Below, piece after piece: positions 9,217-16,911 of a stretch of 35,027 bases of DNA. Origin of the DNA: Clostridia bacterium (GTDB taxonomy: Bacteria; Bacillota_A; Clostridia; Christensenellales; Aristaeellaceae). Each line of letters begins with the position of its first letter. Within the stretch, counting starts at the first letter, position 1. The notes under the pieces are model-generated. The model did not search any database, was not told where the DNA came from, and worked only from the letters and a program-made list of their open reading frames with translations. Location of the stretch: positions 1 through 35,027 of the forward strand of contig JAFUDW010000078.1 of assembly GCA_017464225.1 (NCBI GenBank), in the 5' to 3' direction. The translations under genes and the position numbers were made by a program.

Positions 9217-9916
9217 CCCCTTCCTCGGTCAGGAAGCGCATGCCGATGGCGCTGCGGCGGTATTCCTGGGTGCTTCCGAAAAACATGGTATTGCCCACAT
9301 GCAGGATCTTATTGGCATAGTGCACGGCGGCGCCGATATCATGGGATACCATGATGATGGTAACCAAGTCCTCCCGGTTCAGCTTTTCGATCAGGCTGTA
9401 CATTTCAGCCGTCACTTTGGGATCAAGGCCGGACACCGGCTCGTCCAGCAGTAGGAGCTTCTGCGTGGCGCACAGCGCTCGCGCCAGCAGCACGCGCTGC
9501 TGCTGACCGCCGGAAAGCTCGCGGTAACAGCGCTTGGAAAACGCCGTGATCCGCATTTTCTCCATGTTTTTCCGGGCCAGATCCTTGCATTCCTTAGAAT
9601 AGAACGGGCTGGCTCCCCGCCTGGCCTGGCAGCCCGAAAGCACGATCTCCCAAACGGTGGCCGGAAAATCGCGCTGCACCTGGGTTTGCTGGGGCAGATA
9701 GCCCACCTCGTTGTTCTTCAGCCCATCGCCAAATTCGATGGAACCTCCCATAGGCTTTTGCAGACCCAGTACCGTTTTCATCAGCGTGGATTTTCCCGAG
9801 CCGTTTTCGCCCACGATACAAAGGTAATCGCCCTTCTCCACCGAGAAGCTGACGCCGCGCTGCACCACATGGCCTTCGTAGCCTAAAACCAAATCCTTAC
9901 ATATCAACTGTGCCAT
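9200..9916 (-). CDS. Metal ABC transporter ATPase, ZnuC type
   Basis: A 238-residue ATPase. Walker A is GENGSGKST (36-44), the Q-loop is YLPQQ, the signature is LSGGQQQR, Walker B is LLLLDEP and the H-loop is VSHD, all intact. The short length and the LPQQ Q-loop are typical of ZnuC/AdcC/MntB-type ATPases. It starts 25 bases after the binding-protein gene, with a GGGGGATGA stretch as ribosome site, and overlaps the permease gene, forming a standard three-gene importer. Confidence 0.95.
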   Translation of the reverse strand: MAQLICKDLVLGYEGHVVQRGVSFSVEKGDYLCIVGENGSGKSTLMKTVLGLQKPMGGSIEFGDGLKNNEVGYLPQQTQVQRDFPATVWEIVLSGCQARRGASPFYSKECKDLARKNMEKMRITAFSKRCYRELSGGQQQRVLLARALCATQKLLLLDEPVSGLDPKVTAEMYSLIEKLNREDLVTIIMVSHDIGAAVHYANKILHVGNTMFFGSTQEYRRSAIGMRFLTEEGDDDHA

Positions 9917-9941
9917 TTTCAGTCATCCCCCATCGGCCGCG

Positions 9942-10886
9942 TCAGTTCAGCGCCGTCCGGAAAATCTCCAGATTCTTTTCCATGATATCCAGATAATCGG
10001 CGCCTTGCTTCACATCACCCGAGGTAACGCTCTGCATGGAGTTCACCGCCAAAATCCGCTGATCGCGGTTCTTCGTGCTCTGCACGATGGTTTCAGCGAT
10101 GCGGTGATTAGTGCCCTCGATGGTCATCACAGCAGGCAAGCCAAGCTCATCCACCTTGCCGGCCAGGAAAACTACCGTTTTAAAACTGGCTTCGGTCTCG
10201 GCGGAGCAGCCCTTGAAGGCGGCATAATAGCTCAGGCCATAGTCGTCCACCATATAGCGGAAGGGAAAACGATCGCCGAAAAGCAGCGTTTTATAGGAAG
10301 CGCCCTCGGCCATTTCAGCATAGCGGACGTCCAGCGCAGCGAGCTTTTCCCGATAGGCTTCCGCATTGGCGCGATAGGCTTCCGCGTTGGCCGCGTCTTT
10401 CTGGGACAGGGCGTCGCAGATCACCTGGGTAAATAAGGATGCGTTGCGGAGAGACAGCCAGATATGCTCATCATATTCGGCCTCTTCCTCATCATCGGCA
10501 TCCTCCATGCCTTCCACCGCTTCCTCCTCCTTGGCGGCTTCTCCCAGCTGCTCCATGAGGCTGATGGCAGTCATATTGGGATTGATCGCCTGCTTTAAGG
10601 CATCTTCCACCCAATCGTCGGACTCGCCGCCTACATAAATGAAGAGATCGCAATTGGCGATTTTCATGATATCCACAGCGGTGGGATTGAAGCTATGCAG
10701 ATCAACGCCGCTGTCCAGCAGCATGATCAAATCAACGGAATCAGTATCGCCGATCACCTGCCTGGCCCAGTCGTAAATAGGAAAGGTGGTAGCCACCACG
10801 CTGATTTTCTTTTCCGCCATGGCGGGCAGGCTGAGCGATACAAGGCACAGGAACAGCGCCAGCATCATGATCAATACTTTTTTCAC
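9942..10886 (-). CDS. Metal-binding protein of ABC importer, ZnuA/cluster A-I family (variant site)
   Basis: A 314-residue periplasmic-type (cell-surface) binding protein. The start is GTG at 10886, six bases after GGAGG; a longer in-frame ATG extension at 10967 lacks a ribosome site and would precede the signal peptide. Signal peptide: MKKVLIMMLALFLCLVSL..., cleavage probably after PAMA. Two expected metal histidines are seen, His64 in DLHSFNP and His141 in DEHIWLS. The third one, expected in the HDAFGY position, is replaced by Arg206 in GDRFPFRYM. The His-rich loop of ZnuA is replaced by a strongly acidic loop at about 120-139. It may bind metal with altered ligands. It is the second gene of the operon. 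Confidence 0.93.
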   Translation of the reverse strand: MKKVLIMMLALFLCLVSLSLPAMAEKKISVVATTFPIYDWARQVIGDTDSVDLIMLLDSGVDLHSFNPTAVDIMKIANCDLFIYVGGESDDWVEDALKQAINPNMTAISLMEQLGEAAKEEEAVEGMEDADDEEEAEYDEHIWLSLRNASLFTQVICDALSQKDAANAEAYRANAEAYREKLAALDVRYAEMAEGASYKTLLFGDRFPFRYMVDDYGLSYYAAFKGCSAETEASFKTVVFLAGKVDELGLPAVMTIEGTNHRIAETIVQSTKNRDQRILAVNSMQSVTSGDVKQGADYLDIMEKNLEIFRTALN

Positions 10887-10946
10887 GGTATTCCTCCATA
10901 AACGATTATACGGCTGCAAACGGGCATAAAAATACAGGGAAAACCA

Positions 10947-10964
10947 CCCGGAACAGAAGCCGGG
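10947..10964 (-). other. Weak hairpin in the gap before the binding-protein gene
   Basis: CCCGG pairs with CCGGG across an eight-base loop, followed on the minus strand by a GT-rich stretch containing TTTT. A TATAAT also occurs in this gap, on the minus strand (10905-10900), but without a good -35. The gap could hold a weak attenuator or internal promoter. Confidence 0.3.
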
Positions 10965-10986
10965 CACAGTTTTTCCCCGCTGCGCG

Positions 10987-11286
10987 TCAATCGTTCAGGC
11001 GGATCTTCCAGTTCACAAGCGTGCAGTACGCCGGGAATCGCAATCCCTCGTCCTTGCCCAGCCAGGGCTGAACGGTGCAGAACGCCAAAAGTGCCAGCAC
11101 CCCGGGCATAAGGAGCGCCAGGGCGCGCAGCATTTCCTCCACGCGGGCAATGACGCTGCACACAAGGCAGCGCTGGCCACAGCAGATATGGCCGGACGCG
11201 CGCACGATACAGATGGAAGAAACCAGCAATGTGACCGCAAACAAAGCGCAGATCAGACAAATCAGGATCCGCTTTCCGGTACGCAT
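10987..11286 (-). CDS. Small Cys/His-rich two-helix membrane protein, first gene of metal operon
   Basis: A 99-residue protein. Helix one (about 6-28) is followed by a short loop with GHICCGQRCLVC, that is H-x-C-C-x3-C-x2-C, and a second helix of about 25 residues (RALALLMPGVLALLAFCTV). The start is ATG at 11286 after AAGGAGG; the upstream in-frame ATG at 11331 sits on top of the promoter -10 and is not used. I recall similar small membrane proteins beside zinc transport genes in Clostridia, but I cannot name a family. The clustered Cys and His facing outside the membrane could bind zinc, as a sensor, storage or hand-over site. That is an inference from position and composition. Confidence 0.75.
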   Translation of the reverse strand: MRTGKRILICLICALFAVTLLVSSICIVRASGHICCGQRCLVCSVIARVEEMLRALALLMPGVLALLAFCTVQPWLGKDEGLRFPAYCTLVNWKIRLND

Positions 11287-11331
11287 ACGCCGTTTCCTCC
11301 TTTCCGGACAAAAATACGAATTTACAGCCAT

Positions 11332-11359
11332 ATTTTATCACAGATTGTCCGATTGTCAA
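11332..11359 (-). promoter_or_regulatory. Promoter of the metal-uptake operon
   Basis: TTGACA (11359-11354), a 16-base spacer and TAAAAT (11337-11332). The start point would be near 11325, about 40 bases before the small membrane protein gene. No clear Zur or AdcR palindrome was identified around it; TAAATTCGTATTT downstream of the -10 is at best half of a Zur-like site. Confidence 0.75.
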
Positions 11360-11474
11360 CAGAAGATCGGTTATTCCTACCATTTCAATATGTAAACAAA
11401 CTGTGTCTCCGCCTTAAATTCGCCCGAAACATACATGAAAACGCATAAAAAACAATTTAGGAACAGCGCCGCAG

Positions 11475-11503
11475 TTGACCGCAGGCCTGGCTTCCTGTAA
11501 AAT
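11475..11503 (+). promoter_or_regulatory. Promoter of the glycine riboswitch and symporter
   Basis: TTGACC (11475-11480), a 17-base spacer and TAAAAT (11498-11503). Transcription should start near 11510, just upstream of the first glycine aptamer. It faces away from the metal-operon promoter about 115 bases to the left. Confidence 0.78.
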
Positions 11504-11514
11504 GAAATCTGTCA

Positions 11515-11693
11515 TGTGAAGCATGCAGGAAATATCCCGATAGGGATAACCGAAGGAGTAAAACTCTCAGGTGCCGCAGCCGCGGCGAGGACTGCATGCG
11601 GAGGACACTCTGGAGAATCCCGGTCAAACCGGGTGCCGAAGGTGCAAAGCGGATGGAGATCATCCCCTAATCTCTCAGGCAAAAGGACAGAGC
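11515..11693 (+). promoter_or_regulatory. Tandem glycine riboswitch (two aptamers)
   Basis: Two glycine aptamers in series. The first is closed by GCATGCAG (11521-11528) with CTGCATGC (11592-11599) and has the ACCGAAGGAGTAAAACTCTC core. The second is closed by CTCTG (11608-11612) with CAGAG (11688-11692) and contains GGGTGCCGAAGGTGCAA and TCTCTCAGGCAAAAGGACAG, close to the family consensus. The short linker between the two is typical of the tandem form. It lies in front of a glycine/alanine symporter gene, a known target of this riboswitch class. Confidence 0.95.
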
Positions 11694-11768
11694 CGATATT
11701 CCCTTGGGGAATATTGTCATGCCGCATCCATCTGAGAGAGTTTCGCCTTGGCGAGCTCTTATTTTATT
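11694..11768 (+). terminator. Expression platform of the glycine riboswitch with intrinsic terminator
   Basis: An 8-bp hairpin ATATTCCC-TTG-GGGAATAT (11696-11714) comes first. A terminator follows: AGAG plus TTCGC (11737-11746) pairs with GCGAG plus CTCT (11751-11759), with one bulged T, and runs into TATTTTATT (11760-11768). The sequence CTGAGAGA (11732-11739), which holds the 5' arm of the terminator, is perfectly complementary to TCTCTCAG (11671-11678) in the second aptamer. With glycine bound the aptamer keeps TCTCTCAG, so the terminator should form. This predicts an OFF switch, sensible for a glycine importer. The logic is inferred from pairing. Confidence 0.75.
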
Positions 11769-11788
11769 GCTGACAGGAGGAGAACCGC

Positions 11789-13288
11789 ATGAATTCATTG
11801 ATCGCACTGAACGACAAGGTAAACGGCATCGTATGGGGCGTTCCGGCCCTGACGCTGCTGATCGGCACAGGCGTGCTGATGACCATACTGAGCCGCTTTT
11901 TCCAATTCACCCGCTTTGGTCACATGTGGAAGAACACCATCGGCGGGCTGTTCAAAAAATCCAACATCCGCAAAAGCGACGATAAACATTCCATTTCCCA
12001 GTTCCAGGCGCTTTGCACGGCGCTTTCAGCCACCATCGGCACGGGCAATATCGCCGGCGTGGCCTACGCCATCACCATGGGCGGACCCGGCGCGGTATTC
12101 TGGATGTGGATCGCCGCCATCGTGGGCATGATGACCAACTACTCTGAAAACGTGCTGGGCATCTATTTCCGCCGCCGCAACGCCCAGGGCGAATGGTCGG
12201 GCGGCGCCATGTATTACCTCAAGGACGGCGTAGGCAGCATGAAATACGGCAAAGTTGTGGGCTCCATATTGGCCGTGCTTTTCTCGCTGTTTGCCATCCT
12301 GGCGTCCTTCGGCATCGGCAACATGGGCCAATTGGTTTCCATTTCCGAGAGCATCAGCACGCTGGCCAGCGGAGCGAACCCCAAAACGGTATCATTGATC
12401 ACAGGCATTGTGGTCATGGCGCTTGCCTTCCTGGTGATCATCGGCGGTCTGAAGCGCATCGCCACCACCAATGAAAAAATCGTACCTTTCATGGCTATTT
12501 TCTTCATCATTGGATCTGTGATCATCATTATCATGAATATTTCCAAGATCCCCGCCGCTTTCGCCGCGATCTTCAAGAGCGCGTTCAGCTTCAAATCCGC
12601 CGCGGGCGGTATCGGCGGCGCCGTGATCGCCAAAGCCATGCAATGGGGCTTCAAGCGCGGCGTATTCTCCAACGAAGCCGGTCTCGGCTCCTCGGTCATG
12701 GTGCACAGCGCCTCCAATGTGAAGGAGCCCGTGGTACAGGGTCTATGGGGTATCTTTGAGGTGTTTGCCGATACCATCATCGTATGCACCTGCACCGCCC
12801 TGGTGATCCTGACCAGCGGCGTGGTTGACCTGGAAACCGGCGCCTCGCTCAGCGGCGTGACCAAGCTGGGCCTGGCAACCGAAGCCTTTACCGTAAGCTT
12901 TGGCACCTTCGGCGGCATTTTCATCGCCATTGCGGTATCGCTGTTCGCCTTCACCACCATTCTGGGCTGGAGCTATTACGGCAGCAAGGCTTGGGAGTAT
13001 CTGTTCGGCACCAAATCCATCATCGTATATAAGATCATCTTCCTGGCGATGATCATCGTCAGCGCCACCATCGACGCCTCGGTGGCCATCGACTTTTCCG
13101 ATACCTTCAACGGCCTCATGTCCATTCCCAACCTGATCGGCGTCATCTGTCTGAGCGGTCTGGTGATCAGGATCACAAAGAATTATACCGCCCGGAAGAT
13201 CACCAAATCCGATCCCAAGCTTGAACCCATGTATTCCTTCGATCCCAAGATTCAGAAGGAGCAGGAAGCGCGCGCGGACGAAGACTGA
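11789..13288 (+). CDS. Sodium:alanine/glycine symporter, AGCS family
   Basis: A 499-residue secondary transporter with about ten to eleven membrane helices. Family landmarks are VNGIVWGVPALTLLIGTG near residues 11-28, the conserved ATIGTGNIAGVAYAITMGGPGA segment (positions about 80-101) and FWMWIAAIVGM that follows it, SGGAMYYL, and RGVFSNEAGLGSS in the middle. It imports small neutral amino acids with sodium. The glycine riboswitch in its leader makes glycine the likely physiological substrate, with alanine possible. Start: ATG at 11789 after AGGAGG. It appears to be a single-gene unit ended by the hairpin at 13309-13338. Confidence 0.95.
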   Translation: MNSLIALNDKVNGIVWGVPALTLLIGTGVLMTILSRFFQFTRFGHMWKNTIGGLFKKSNIRKSDDKHSISQFQALCTALSATIGTGNIAGVAYAITMGGPGAVFWMWIAAIVGMMTNYSENVLGIYFRRRNAQGEWSGGAMYYLKDGVGSMKYGKVVGSILAVLFSLFAILASFGIGNMGQLVSISESISTLASGANPKTVSLITGIVVMALAFLVIIGGLKRIATTNEKIVPFMAIFFIIGSVIIIIMNISKIPAAFAAIFKSAFSFKSAAGGIGGAVIAKAMQWGFKRGVFSNEAGLGSSVMVHSASNVKEPVVQGLWGIFEVFADTIIVCTCTALVILTSGVVDLETGASLSGVTKLGLATEAFTVSFGTFGGIFIAIAVSLFAFTTILGWSYYGSKAWEYLFGTKSIIVYKIIFLAMIIVSATIDASVAIDFSDTFNGLMSIPNLIGVICLSGLVIRITKNYTARKITKSDPKLEPMYSFDPKIQKEQEARADED

Positions 13289-13308
13289 TCGATATCAAAA
13301 TAAACGCG

Positions 13309-13338
13309 GGAGCCGGGCAATTGCTTTTGCCCGGCTCC
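13309..13338 (+). terminator. Strong hairpin after the symporter gene
   Basis: A perfect 12-bp stem, GGAGCCGGGCAA (13309-13320) with TTGCCCGGCTCC (13327-13338) around a six-base loop. It is followed by TGTTCT, a poor T run, so termination may be partial. The same bases overlap a promoter for the next gene. Confidence 0.65.
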
Positions 13339-13349
13339 TGTTCTATAAT
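13321..13349 (+). promoter_or_regulatory. Putative promoter of the small lysozyme-like gene, inside the hairpin
   Basis: TTGCTT (13321-13326), a 17-base spacer and a perfect TATAAT (13344-13349). The -35 is the hairpin loop and the spacer is its 3' arm. Transcription would start near 13356, giving a leader of about 16 bases that begins at the ribosome binding site. Confidence 0.5.
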
Positions 13350-13371
13350 AGAGGCAAAGGAAGTGAATCCC

Positions 13372-13962
13372 ATGCTCCGGCTGTACGGTGAAAAGAAAAC
13401 AAGGCGAATCTTGCGTCTATGTCAGGAGCAGATCTTCGCGCTGGAAAAGCGCTTTGGCATCCCCTCCGCCGCAATGAACGCCATTTTGCTCCAGGAGATC
13501 CCGCAAATCGATCTGCTTGATTTGCTGGCGGACGGAGCCGTGCTGCTGTATTGGCATGTCTATCGCCTTTCAGGACGAGCACCGCGCTTTGGAAAGCGGG
13601 ACAGCTCCACAGGATACGCACAGGTTTTTGCGCGCACAGCCATCCGCTCCGTCAATTTTGCCGCCGACGCAGGCATCGCCGATTACAAGGAATTGGGGCT
13701 GCTTACAGATCACAGGCTTGACAGCGGCAATATCCGGGATGTGCGTATGATCTGGCTGATGCTGCACAGGAACAATGATTTCAACCTGCTTTGCGCGGCG
13801 CTGACGCTGATGGACGCCGCCCAGGAAATGACCGGCAGGATCGATTTTCTCAGCTACTCGGCCGAGGAGTGGCAGCTGATCTTCACCAGATACAATGCCG
13901 ACGCCCGGCATATCACCGCCTACGGCAGGGAAGCTTATCGGCGTTATACCCAAGCCCTGTAA
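13372..13962 (+). CDS. Small protein with lysozyme-like (transglycosylase-like) features, no signal peptide
   Basis: A 196-residue protein. The ATG at 13372 follows AAAGGAAG; the upstream in-frame ATG would start within the hairpin. The pattern of a soluble lytic transglycosylase fold is visible: RFGIPSAAMNAILLQEI with Glu42 in the catalytic position, then RDSSTGYAQVFARTAI (the S-x-x-G-x-x-Q step), and FTRYNADARHITAYGREAYRRY at the C-terminus, like the RYN-x-Y end of that family. No signal peptide or membrane segment is seen, so it would act inside the cell or be released by lysis. I recall similar proteins of unknown role in Clostridia. The fold call is tentative; it is not next to phage genes. 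Confidence 0.72.
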   Translation: MLRLYGEKKTRRILRLCQEQIFALEKRFGIPSAAMNAILLQEIPQIDLLDLLADGAVLLYWHVYRLSGRAPRFGKRDSSTGYAQVFARTAIRSVNFAADAGIADYKELGLLTDHRLDSGNIRDVRMIWLMLHRNNDFNLLCAALTLMDAAQEMTGRIDFLSYSAEEWQLIFTRYNADARHITAYGREAYRRYTQAL

Positions 13963-14010
13963 CCATCCCCCGCCTGCAGGCTCTGACATAAGCCGTATTT
14001 ATCCAAGAAA

Positions 14011-14042
14011 AAACCGCTGGGATCCAGCGGCTTATTTTTATT
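14011..14042. terminator. Bidirectional terminator between convergent genes
   Basis: CCGCTGG (14014-14020), loop GAT, CCAGCGG (14024-14030). A runs lie on the left and TTATTTTTATT on the right. It serves the plus-strand lysozyme-like gene and, read the other way with TTTTTTC, ends the ftsA-ftsZ operon. Confidence 0.85.
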
Positions 14043-14053
14043 GATGAATAATA

Positions 14054-15409
14054 TCAGCGTTTACGGCGCAGATAGGCAGGTACGCCCAAATCGTCTTTTT
14101 CGCTGCCCACAGGCTCATTCTGCGAAGGTACGGCAGGCGTTTGCACAGTGGGAACCTGGTACTGCGGGGCGGTAAACTGAGGCGCGGCGTTCTGCTGGGG
14201 CATATTGAACTGCGGCACAGCGTAATTGGGCATGAAGGGAGAAGCCGCCGGGCGGGCAGTCGCCGCCGGACGGGCAGCGCTGGGCGCAAAGGCGTCGGCG
14301 TCATAGGTGTTCAGCGGCGCGGGCGCATCCTCAGCCGTATTCTCGGCGGGGCGGTTCTCGTAAGGATTCACCGCCGCGCTGGCCATGCCGTAAGCGCCGG
14401 ATACCGGACGCGCGCCGGGACGCTTGCCCTTGGGCTCCCTGGTGGGGAAGGGTGTTTTTTCAAAGCCAGTGGCGATCACGGTGATTCGCACTTCATCGCC
14501 CAGGGTTTCATCAATGTTTGCGCCGAAGATGATATTGGCTTCGCTGTCGGCGGCCTGCATCACCAGGCTTGCAGCCTCGTTCACATCCATGATGTTCATA
14601 TCGGTGCCGCCGGACACATTGATCAGCACGGCGCGGGCGCCGTCGATCTTGGTCTCCAGCAGCGGGCTGGAAATGGCTTCCTTGGCCGCGGCCACCATGC
14701 CGTTTTCGCCGCTGCCCACGCCGATGCCCATATGGGCCATGCCGCCGCTTTCCATCACAGTGCGCACATCGGCAAAGTCCAGGTTGATCACGGCGGGCAC
14801 GGCGATCAGATCGCTGATGCCCTGGATGCCCTGCCGCAGCACATCGTCCGCCTTGCGGAAGGCTTCCAGCATGGTAGTACCCTTGCTGACCACCTGGAGC
14901 AGACGGTCGTTGGGGATCACCACCAGGGTATCCACAGACTGCTTCAGCTCATTGATGCCGATATCGGCGTTCTTCATGCGCTGTTTGCCCTCAAACAGGA
15001 AAGGCTTGGTCACCACGGCGATGGTCAGGCAGCCCAGCTCCCGGGCGATTTCCGCCACCACAGGCGCGGCGCCCGTGCCGGTGCCGCCGCCCATACCGGC
15101 GGTAACGAACACCAGGTCAGACCCCTTGATGGCTTCTGCGATCTCCTCGCGGCTTTCCTCAGCGGCCCTGCGGCCGATATCGGGCACAGCGCCGGCGCCC
15201 AGCCCCTTGGTCAGCTTTTCGCCGATCTGGATCTTGACGCCCGCCTTGGAGGTGCCCAGGGCCTGCCTGTCGGTATTGACGGCAATAAACTCAACGCCGC
15301 GCAATCCGGCTTCCACCATGCGGTTTACGGCGTTGTTGCCGCCGCCGCCGCAGCCGACGACTCTGATTGAAGCAAAACTCTGTTCCTGTTCCATCTGGAG
15401 CTCCAGCAT
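14054..15409 (-). CDS. ftsZ: Cell division protein FtsZ
   Basis: A 451-residue tubulin-like GTPase that forms the division ring. [11 protein letters not shown] (21-31) and the tubulin signature GGGTGTG (107-113) bind GTP. The T7 loop with [11 protein letters not shown] supplies the catalytic Asp. The core ends near residue 317 and is followed by a long disordered linker of about 120 residues rich in Pro, Ala and Gln. It ends with the conserved [13 protein letters not shown] tail that binds FtsA. The start ATG at 15409 follows AGGAGG by six bases. The long Pro/Ala/Gln linker is on the long side for FtsZ. It lies 44 bases after ftsA and is the operon's last gene. Confidence 0.98.
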   Translation of the reverse strand: MLELQMEQEQSFASIRVVGCGGGGNNAVNRMVEAGLRGVEFIAVNTDRQALGTSKAGVKIQIGEKLTKGLGAGAVPDIGRRAAEESREEIAEAIKGSDLVFVTAGMGGGTGTGAAPVVAEIARELGCLTIAVVTKPFLFEGKQRMKNADIGINELKQSVDTLVVIPNDRLLQVVSKGTTMLEAFRKADDVLRQGIQGISDLIAVPAVINLDFADVRTVMESGGMAHMGIGVGSGENGMVAAAKEAISSPLLETKIDGARAVLINVSGGTDMNIMDVNEAASLVMQAADSEANIIFGANIDETLGDEVRITVIATGFEKTPFPTREPKGKRPGARPVSGAYGMASAAVNPYENRPAENTAEDAPAPLNTYDADAFAPSAARPAATARPAASPFMPNYAVPQFNMPQQNAAPQFTAPQYQVPTVQTPAVPSQNEPVGSEKDDLGVPAYLRRKR

Positions 15410-15453
15410 AATCTTCCTCCTGGTAATACACGATATTGGTATGCGGCGGCAAA

Positions 15454-16629
15454 TCAGCCGCCGAACAAATTATTAAAGAATGCCTTGAGGCCGCGGCCCG
15501 CGTTTTTGCTGACCAGCGTATCAATGGTCACATCCAGCACGCCCAGGGCACTGGTATAAATGGGGCTGGACATCTTTCCGGTCTTGCGCGGAAGCTCGCG
15601 CACAGGACGATCCAGGATCGTGGAAACAAATTCCCTCGCGCCGCGGTTGATGGCCAGTCCGCCGCCCGTCAGATACGCCATCGACCAGCTGCCAAGCCGG
15701 ACTCCGCTGGCCTTCACCGCGTCTCTGATCGCCTCGGCGATCTCCTCCACCCGGGGCTCCAGCACGTTCTGTACCTCTTCACGGGTAAAGGTTTTGCTGA
15801 TGCCGTCCCGGTCGGGCTCGGTAAATCCCTCATCGCCGGCGGAAACGCCAAACACATAGGTCTTTTTGATATTCTCCGCCGAATCCAGCGGGATATCCAG
15901 CCCATAGGCCAAATCGGCGGAAATATTGCCGCCGCCCATGGGGATGACCTGATGGAAGATCAGCGCGTCGCCCTCCACAGCCATGACCTCGGTATTGAGG
16001 TAGCCAACGTCGATGAGCAGGGCGGTATGGTCGCGCTCCTCGTCGGGGATGAACAGCATAGCCTGTCCCACCGGCGCGGAGAAAAAGCTGTTGACCACGA
16101 TATTCATGGCGCGGAAACGCTCGCTGATATCATCCAGGAAAAACTGATCGGCCACCACAAAGGAAACCAGCGCTTTCAGGCTGCTTCCGCGCATGCCCAT
16201 GGGCTCCAGCGTCTTTTTGCCCTCGTCTACCATAAACCAGGCGGGGCTGCGGTGAATGATCACGCCGCGCACCTGGCCCAGATCGTCCACCGCGGCGCGG
16301 AACAGATCCTCTATATTGCGCTCGGTCACATGGGGATCGGCGCCCTGCAGATCCAAGCGGGTCTCCACGGTATACACGCGGGAAAACTCTCCGGGAACGC
16401 CCACGCTGACCTCGCGGATGCGCGAGCGGCTCTGCTGCTCAGCCTCGTGCACGGCTTTGGCAATGGCCTCGTTGAGCACACCGGGATCGTTCCACTGCCC
16501 GTCGGAAAAACCGGCATAACCCGCAAAGCCAGCGCCGATGATGTCGCAGCGCTGACGCCCGCTGGTTTCGCCCACCAGGGCCACGATCTTGCTGGTGCCA
16601 AAGTCAATTGCCGTTACGGTGTTTTTCAT
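15454..16629 (-). CDS. ftsA: Cell division protein FtsA
   Basis: A 391-residue actin-like protein that tethers FtsZ to the membrane. It has [13 protein letters not shown] near residues 9-21 (phosphate 1 loop), the 1C/SHS2 subdomain with [10 protein letters not shown], phosphate 2 loop [25 protein letters not shown], and the adenosine motif [12 protein letters not shown]. The C-terminus [12 protein letters not shown] is the amphipathic membrane-targeting helix. Start ATG at 16629 is chosen because the beta strand of the actin fold begins there; an in-frame upstream ATG at 16671 adds 14 unneeded residues. It is slightly shorter than many FtsA proteins. ftsZ follows in the same transcript. Confidence 0.97.
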   Translation of the reverse strand: MKNTVTAIDFGTSKIVALVGETSGRQRCDIIGAGFAGYAGFSDGQWNDPGVLNEAIAKAVHEAEQQSRSRIREVSVGVPGEFSRVYTVETRLDLQGADPHVTERNIEDLFRAAVDDLGQVRGVIIHRSPAWFMVDEGKKTLEPMGMRGSSLKALVSFVVADQFFLDDISERFRAMNIVVNSFFSAPVGQAMLFIPDEERDHTALLIDVGYLNTEVMAVEGDALIFHQVIPMGGGNISADLAYGLDIPLDSAENIKKTYVFGVSAGDEGFTEPDRDGISKTFTREEVQNVLEPRVEEIAEAIRDAVKASGVRLGSWSMAYLTGGGLAINRGAREFVSTILDRPVRELPRKTGKMSSPIYTSALGVLDVTIDTLVSKNAGRGLKAFFNNLFGG

Positions 16630-16719
16630 TCGCCTTTCATCCCCCAAACGTCCCGCGGCGGCGATCGCCATAATAGCATGGCAATACGCCGAATGCGCTC
16701 AATGTCATTAGGATACCTA

Positions 16720-16748
16720 ATTGTAACCTTTTTGTGATAGATTGTCAA
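16720..16748 (-). promoter_or_regulatory. Promoter of ftsA-ftsZ
   Basis: TTGACA (16748-16743), a 17-base spacer and TACAAT (16725-16720). Predicted start near 16713, leaving a leader of about 80 bases. It is the best promoter match in the window and shows the division operon does not depend on the phage genes upstream. Confidence 0.85.
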
Positions 16749-16847
16749 TATAATCCATCTTGAAAGATTATGATAATTAATCATTGTATTTCTCGGCGCT
16801 TATCTATCTTTCCCGATTCGTTGCGGTTCATGTTGTTTCAAAAAAAA

Positions 16848-16876
16848 GTTGCAAAAAAGTTGCAAGCATGTTGCAA
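16848..16876. repeat. Three GTTGCAA repeats at 11-bp spacing
   Basis: GTTGCAA occurs at 16848, 16859 and 16870, exactly 11 bases apart. The core TTGCAA is its own reverse complement, so each copy is a small palindrome on the same face of the helix. The last two are longer identical copies (TTGCAAGCA). They sit between the ftsA promoter and the end of the phage block. They could be recombinase or regulator binding sites at an attachment region. Confidence 0.6.
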
Positions 16877-16888
16877 GCAAATGAGAAA

Positions 16889-16911
16889 GGCGGCCCAGCG
16901 GCCGCCCGTTT
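16889..16911. terminator. Terminator after the polyvalent gene
   Basis: GGCGGCC (16889-16895), loop CAGC, GGCCGCC (16900-16906). On the minus strand it is followed by TTTCTCATTT and comes right after the TAA of the giant gene. On the plus strand it runs into CGTTTTTATTT. Confidence 0.75.

Noticed and set aside
12214..12960. A 248-codon minus-strand frame opposite the symporter gene
   Set aside because: The plus-strand AGCS protein has family motifs throughout, so the opposite frame is a by-product.
14141..16737. Long plus-strand frames opposite ftsZ and ftsA
   Set aside because: ftsZ and ftsA are unmistakable on the minus strand; the antisense frames have no recognisable motifs.
16848..16876. 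CRISPR array or DnaA-box origin at the TTGCAA repeats
   Set aside because: The units are far too short and close for CRISPR, and TTGCAA does not match the TTATCCACA DnaA box.
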